Program-made: the position numbers and the translations under genes
Assembly (NCBI GenBank): GCA_016871395.1
Contig: VFYV01000002.1
Coordinates: 1-64,000, forward strand
DNA from: Actinomycetota bacterium
GTDB taxonomy: Bacteria; Actinomycetota; Acidimicrobiia; Acidimicrobiales; Ilumatobacteraceae
Direction of reading: 5' to 3'
DNA: 64,000 nucleotides
Notes under the pieces: generated by a model
Databases searched by the model: none
Seen by the model: the letters and a program-made list of their open reading frames with translations, nothing else
Told to the model about the DNA's origin: nothing
Shown here: positions 60,210-64,000 of the stretch, piece after piece
Position numbering within the stretch: position 1 is the first letter of the stretch
How the letters are laid out: every line of letters begins with the position of its first letter

Positions 60210-60635
60210 TCAGGCCACCGGCGCGAAGGCGAAGGTGACGACCTCGTTCCCATGGGCATCGGTCGAGAGCGGCACGATGACCATCTCCATCTCCATGCCG
60301 ATCTTCAACTTCTCCGGGTCGGCCTCGGTGAGGCGCGACTCGATCTTCAGCTGCCCCGGAAGTTCCACGTAACCGACCCCGAAAGCCTGGAAGGTTTTGG
60401 GATCCACGTCCCCGGCGTACGGCGGGGCCTTGGGTGGAAAACCTTGAACGGTCCAGGTCCACAAAGTTCCGCGGCGCCCGAGGAGAACTTCTTCGGTCTC
60501 GGCCCCGGTGCACTTCGGGCAACCCTGCTGAACCGGAAACATGTGGTTGCCGCACGTGACACAACGACTGCCGATCAACTGCGGGTGGTCCGAGGGCCAC
60601 GTGAACACCCCGTCGGTCACCGGAACCTGCACCAT
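60210..60635 (-). CDS. DUF35 OB-fold protein with zinc ribbon (thiolase partner)
   Basis: 141 residues from ATG 60635, with GAGGGGG upstream; the longer in-frame start is not supported. The rubredoxin-like zinc ribbon is CVTCGNHMFPVQQGCPKC, two CxxC pairs. The OB-fold follows: LWTWTVQGFPPKAPPY, FGVGYVELPGQLKIESRL and VTFAFAPV. DUF35 proteins stabilise SCP-2-type thiolases and aldolases and bind acyl-CoA, as with Ltp2-ChsH2 in cholesterol degradation. Here gene order DUF35-thiolase supports a complex. Confidence 0.91.
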   Translation of the reverse strand: MVQVPVTDGVFTWPSDHPQLIGSRCVTCGNHMFPVQQGCPKCTGAETEEVLLGRRGTLWTWTVQGFPPKAPPYAGDVDPKTFQAFGVGYVELPGQLKIESRLTEADPEKLKIGMEMEMVIVPLSTDAHGNEVVTFAFAPVA

Positions 60636-60655
60636 CGTTGCCCCCTCACGCCCCT

Positions 60656-60688
60656 CGATGTGCCGACCCTCGACGTCGATGCACATCG
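60656..60688. promoter_or_regulatory. 8-bp inverted repeat in divergent DUF35/SnoaL region
   Basis: CGATGTGC and GCACATCG are separated by 17 bases, between the starts at 60635 and 60768. A TACTGT at 60754-60759 could be a -10 box for the rightward genes. Both are tentative. Confidence 0.3.
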
Positions 60689-60767
60689 CTGGCGAGACCT
60701 TAGTGAACCCTGACCCCGCGAAACGCACCCGGAAAAGTCGCCCGTCCCGGGCACTACTGTGCGGGCG

Positions 60768-61280
60768 ATGACCACCGTTTCCGACGCTCAGGGACCACTG
60801 ACCCCCGCGGGGGCCGTCGCCGCTTCGATGGCGATCCAGCGTTGCCTACTGGACTACTGCCGAGGAATCGACCGCTGCGACGCCGACTTGGTGGCCAGCG
60901 TCTATCACCCCGACGCGACGGACGATCATGGGTCGTTCGTGGGCCTGGGGGTGGACTTCGCCCGGTTGGCCACCACGAAGTTGCGCGGATACGCCATCGC
61001 CACCACCCACTTTTGCAACCCACCACACATCGTCTTCACCTCGGCGACGACGGCCGACGTCGAAACTCAGGTTCTGGCGTGGCATCGCTGTCGCGACGAA
61101 CACGGTGAGTTTCTCGAGAAATTCGGCGGACGCTACTTCGACCGTTTCGAATGTCGCGACGGCGACTGGCGCATCGCCCATCGCGCCCTCACCCATGACT
61201 GGGATGCCGTCGAGCGCGTGACGAACGCGTTTCCCCCCGGGCGTTTCTCCGCGTCACCCCGTCTCACGAAGAACCCATGA
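60768..61280 (+). CDS. SnoaL_4-like protein
   Basis: 170 residues from ATG 60768; a GTG nine bases earlier is possible. AIQRCLLDYCRGIDRCDADLVASVYHPDATDDHG is the typical opening, with Tyr and Asp as in related dehydratases. ATTHFCNPPHIVF and EKFGGRYFDRFECRDGDWRIAHRALTHDWD complete the cone. It is translationally coupled to the kinase gene (ATGA overlap), a pairing not often described, and may prepare or isomerise the kinase substrate. Confidence 0.84.
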   Translation: MTTVSDAQGPLTPAGAVAASMAIQRCLLDYCRGIDRCDADLVASVYHPDATDDHGSFVGLGVDFARLATTKLRGYAIATTHFCNPPHIVFTSATTADVETQVLAWHRCRDEHGEFLEKFGGRYFDRFECRDGDWRIAHRALTHDWDAVERVTNAFPPGRFSASPRLTKNP

Positions 61281-62353
61281 CCTCGTTGCCCGTTTCGATC
61301 GCCGCCATCGACGCCACGTGGTTGACCGAGGCCCTCCGTCACGGAGGTGCAATCGACGACGACACGACGGTCACCTCGGTCACCGTCAACAACATGGGCG
61401 CCGGCATCGGCTTCATGGGAGAGGTCGGTCGATTGGAGGTCGCCTATGTCGGCGGCCGCGGTCCCTCGACGGTCGTCTGCAAGATTCCGACCCAGGATGC
61501 CCACGTTCGCGGCCTGCTCGCACCGGCCCGCGTCTTCGAACGCGAAGCTCGTTTTTATCTCGACGTGGCACCGACATTGGACGTCGTTCCACGAGCCCAC
61601 GCCGTCGTGGCCGATTTCGACACCGACGACTACGTGCTGATACTCGAGGACCTCGGACATCTTCGCGTCGGCGATCAGTCCATCGGTGTGAGCGCCCGCG
61701 AGGCTCACGCCGCCGTACGGGCACTGGCTCGTTTCCACGCCCGCTTCTGGAGGTCCGCCGACCTCGACCGCATCGAATGGATGCCCGCCATCAACGCCGA
61801 GGGTATGAAGATCGGCAGCGAGATATATCGGGCCTCACTGCCCGGCTTTTTACAAGTATTCGCCCATGCGGTGGACACCGACATGATTCCCGTCATGGAA
61901 CGTTTCGCCGACAACGTGCACCAGTTGCTCGACCGATTCGCCGCCATGCCGACCACCATCGTCCACTTCGACTACCGACTCGACAACCTGTTCTTCGGCC
62001 CCGACGACGAAGTGTGGATGATCGACTTTCAGGCCTGCAGCAAAGGAGGCGGGGCCTTCGACGTCGGTTACTTCATCAGTCAGTCCGTGCCCATCGCCGT
62101 ACGCAGGGCCGAGGAGCAGTCCTTGTTGCGCGCTTACCACGACGAACTCGTGGTCCGCGGAGTGGACGACTATTCGTTCGACCAGTTGTGCCAGGACCAT
62201 CGGGTCGGCGTTTTGTACGGATGGATCATCCCCGTCTACGCCGTCGGGACCCTCGACTCATCGAGTGAGCGGGCCATGGCGCTGTGGACCGAGGTGATCA
62301 AGAGAGCCCAGTCGGCCATGCGCGATCATCACGTCGCCGACTTGTTGATCTGA
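61277..62353 (+). CDS. Ecdysteroid-kinase-like / APH-superfamily phosphotransferase
   Basis: 358 residues. The glycine loop is MGAGIGFMGEVGRLEV, the ATP Lys is in TVVCKIPT, VLILEDLGHL is the hinge, and the catalytic loop is IVHFDYRLDNLFF, where Phe replaces the usual Gly after His; MIDFQA holds the metal Asp. It is closest in pattern to the kinase at 9,812 (GxGEGFMG/GAGIGFMG). It converges on an SDR gene 33 bases away. Substrate unknown. Confidence 0.87.
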   Translation: MTSLPVSIAAIDATWLTEALRHGGAIDDDTTVTSVTVNNMGAGIGFMGEVGRLEVAYVGGRGPSTVVCKIPTQDAHVRGLLAPARVFEREARFYLDVAPTLDVVPRAHAVVADFDTDDYVLILEDLGHLRVGDQSIGVSAREAHAAVRALARFHARFWRSADLDRIEWMPAINAEGMKIGSEIYRASLPGFLQVFAHAVDTDMIPVMERFADNVHQLLDRFAAMPTTIVHFDYRLDNLFFGPDDEVWMIDFQACSKGGGAFDVGYFISQSVPIAVRRAEEQSLLRAYHDELVVRGVDDYSFDQLCQDHRVGVLYGWIIPVYAVGTLDSSSERAMALWTEVIKRAQSAMRDHHVADLLI

Positions 62354-62386
62354 CGACCCTGCCGGTCATGACCCCGAAAGGACGTA

Positions 62387-63304
62387 TCAGGCCTCGGGCA
62401 ACGGATAATGGATGCCGGGGATACCCATCTCCATGACCTGGTACCAGTCCGGACGGGGCGACACCCCGGGATAACCGGTGCCCACCTTGGGTGTGGTGTC
62501 CTTGTTCCATTCATGGTGAATCGGCGGAATCTGGTAGGTGCCGTTGCTCGCGTTGGTGCCACCATCGACCATCAGATCGTGACCGGTGATGTAGCTCGCG
62601 ACATCGGAGGCGAGGAACATCACCGGTCCGACGATCTCGCTCAGCTCCCCGATGCGACGCATCGGAGTACGACTGGCGATCCACTTGTCCATCCCCATGC
62701 CCTCGAGTGCCGGCCGCACCATCTCGGTGATGATGAAGCCGGGCGACACCGAGTTCACGCGTACCCCGCGATCCGCCCACTCACAACCGAGTTGCTGGGT
62801 CAGATTACGCAAGGCTCCCTTGGCCGCCGTGTAGGCGATGACGTTCATCTCGTTCGCACCACTACCCATGATCGAGCAGATGTTGACGATGTTGCCACTG
62901 TGATTCTCGAGCATGTGTCGGCCGACCTCACGGATGTACATGAACGCACCATTCAGGTCGATCGACAAGATCCAATTCCACGTGGTCATGTCGTACTGCT
63001 CCGGCGCGACGCCACGCATGTCACTCACACCGGCGTTGTTGATGAGGGCGTCGATCTTCCCGTGCTCGGCGATCGCGGTCTTCACCACGCGAATGACGTC
63101 CTCCTCGACGGCCACATCACCGGGGGCCACCGTCACCTTGGAGCCCAAGGCCCGACAGCGCTCCGCCACCGCCTCCAGCAGGTCCTTACTGCGAGCAGTC
63201 AGCACCAGATCGGCGCCCTCTTTGGCGAAACCCTCTGCGAAACCCTCTCCCAAGCCGTACGAAGCGCCGGTGATGAGAACCGTCTTGCCGGTGAACTGAC
63301 CCAT
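62387..63304 (-). CDS. SDR-family oxidoreductase with C-terminal extension
   Basis: 305 residues from ATG 63304, with AAGGGGGAAG upstream. TGASYGLGEGFAEGFAKEGADLVLTAR binds NADP(H). ALINNAGVSD, ICSIMGSG (catalytic Ser) and YTAAK (Tyr-x3-Lys) are classical, and YITGHDLMVDGG is the usual C-terminal end near residue 245. About 50 residues follow (NASNGTYQIPPIHHEWNKD onwards), rich in Pro, Tyr and Trp and unlike standard SDRs, which may cover the active site or form a subunit contact. Confidence 0.9.
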   Translation of the reverse strand: MGQFTGKTVLITGASYGLGEGFAEGFAKEGADLVLTARSKDLLEAVAERCRALGSKVTVAPGDVAVEEDVIRVVKTAIAEHGKIDALINNAGVSDMRGVAPEQYDMTTWNWILSIDLNGAFMYIREVGRHMLENHSGNIVNICSIMGSGANEMNVIAYTAAKGALRNLTQQLGCEWADRGVRVNSVSPGFIITEMVRPALEGMGMDKWIASRTPMRRIGELSEIVGPVMFLASDVASYITGHDLMVDGGTNASNGTYQIPPIHHEWNKDTTPKVGTGYPGVSPRPDWYQVMEMGIPGIHYPLPEA

Positions 63305-63349
63305 GACTTCCCCCTTCATTGCCACCGAAGTCGGTGGGACGTTGCGATT

Positions 63350-64000
63350 CTAGAGGCTGTTCTCGCCCAGACTTTTCACGGGAAGATCCATGTGCACGAT
63401 GCCCGCCAGCAGACCGTCGAAGTCTCCCTCGAAGTTCGCCGCTCGCATTTCGGCCAAGGTGCGACGACTACCCAGCAGACGCAGGACCTCGAACGCGGAC
63501 GCCGTCAGGGTGAGGATCGGCTGACCCTCACCCACCAGGTGTTCCTCTCCGTCGATGACGGCACGAAAGGCCCCGAGGCCCTTGGACCGCAGATCACCCT
63601 TCACGAGTTTCAGTCCGAGCACCGCCGAGCGCGCCACGCCCGTCGAGGAGCGGTCACCACGGCGACCCACCGCGGTGAACAAGTCGTGCTCGTGCACGAC
63701 GGTGTCGTACGTGAGGGTCCACAGCGCCTGCGGAGCCGCGTCGATCATGGACTCGAACGCCGGAGCAATGGCATCCCACTCCTCCACCACACTGGCCAAG
63801 GATCGCGAGCGTCGATCGGCCACTTGGGCGTCCACCCACGCTTGCGTGTCTCCGCTCGGACGCTGGCCCGCAACGAGATCGGTGGCGATGCCCGTCACGT
63901 GCGAGAAGAGATCCTTCACGGTCCACTCCGGACAGGCACTGACGATGCCGGCGGCATCCTCGTCGGTCAATTCGGCGGCGACGGCCTGCATGCGCCGGCG
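63350..64000 (-). CDS. DinB-like / mycothiol-dependent maleylpyruvate isomerase family protein (partial)
   Basis: The gene continues past the right edge: an ATG at 63991 exists, but family members begin about 30 residues before the CPEWTVKDLFSHVTG segment, and the frame stays open to 64000. That segment holds the first metal-binding His; VVHEHDLF gives the other two in the TIGR03083/MDMPI pattern. The C-terminal domain is HTLTASAFEVLRLLGSRRT-like, with SRR typical of these proteins. Actinobacterial members use mycothiol or are of unknown function. It starts upstream of, and may be co-transcribed with, the SDR gene. Confidence 0.82.
   Translation of the reverse strand, partial: RRRMQAVAAELTDEDAAGIVSACPEWTVKDLFSHVTGIATDLVAGQRPSGDTQAWVDAQVADRRSRSLASVVEEWDAIAPAFESMIDAAPQALWTLTYDTVVHEHDLFTAVGRRGDRSSTGVARSAVLGLKLVKGDLRSKGLGAFRAVIDGEEHLVGEGQPILTLTASAFEVLRLLGSRRTLAEMRAANFEGDFDGLLAGIVHMDLPVKSLGENSL

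Overview
The window looks like chromosome of a high-GC actinobacterium, most likely of the Acidimicrobiia/marine actinobacterial type. This is inferred from gene content, not from a marker gene. Signs are a WS/DGAT wax-ester/triacylglycerol synthase, an F420-type LLM oxidoreductase, mycobacteria-like FadD and FadE enzymes, MetX under a SAM-clan riboswitch, frequent GTG starts and many ATGA/GTGA-coupled operons. The dominant theme is oxidative catabolism of hydrophobic, probably terpenoid, steroid or fatty acyl-like substrates: six cytochrome P450s, two Fe(II)/2-oxoglutarate dioxygenases, a Rieske oxygenase, a carotenoid-cleavage oxygenase, three acyl-CoA synthetases, an acyl-CoA dehydrogenase, a crotonase, a thiolase/DUF35 pair, five SDRs, three small-molecule kinases of the ecdysteroid-kinase/APH type plus one classical APH-like kinase, and many SnoaL or VOC small proteins. 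No recognisable transcriptional regulator and no ferredoxin or ferredoxin reductase is encoded.

Layout. 1-480: the C-terminal end of a tyrosine recombinase facing the 3' end of a tRNA-Cys gene, probably the edge of an integrated element. 479-12,040: lipoprotein hydrolase, D-aminoacylase-like amidohydrolase, two P450s around a TauD-like dioxygenase, small proteins, a D-2-hydroxyacid dehydrogenase-like flavoenzyme, a kinase, TrmB. 12,047-18,060: WS/DGAT, tRNA-Gly with terminator, a DMT transporter, an Fpg glycosylase that appears to start at ATT, and metX with its riboswitch. 18,130-27,930: acyl-CoA synthetase, acyl-CoA dehydrogenase, PhyH dioxygenase coupled to a radical-SAM sulfatase-maturase-like enzyme, transaminase-P450 pair, SDRs.

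27,930-41,760 is the most unusual part. A leftward operon (PEP-utilizer swivel protein without ATP-grasp, LLM oxidoreductase, P450, SDR), a leftward P450 and a rightward operon (molybdopterin oxidoreductase, AhpD/CMD-like protein, limonene-epoxide-hydrolase-like enzyme) share two near-identical palindromic operators. The AhpD-like gene carries an in-frame TGA exactly where the second Cys of its CxxC motif belongs, followed by a perfect stem-loop with a GGC loop at the distance expected for a bacterial SECIS. It is therefore best read as one selenoprotein (CxxU), not two fragments. Next to it lies a branched-chain-amino-acid-type ABC importer with a fused LivHM permease.

41,850-64,000: crotonase, two more acyl-CoA synthetases, a sixth P450, kinases, a Rieske oxygenase, a carotenoid oxygenase, SDRs, a thiolase/DUF35 pair and an incomplete DinB/maleylpyruvate-isomerase-like gene at the right edge. 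Together these suggest uptake, oxygenation, CoA activation and beta-oxidation-like shortening of imported lipophilic compounds. Substrates are not determinable from sequence alone.
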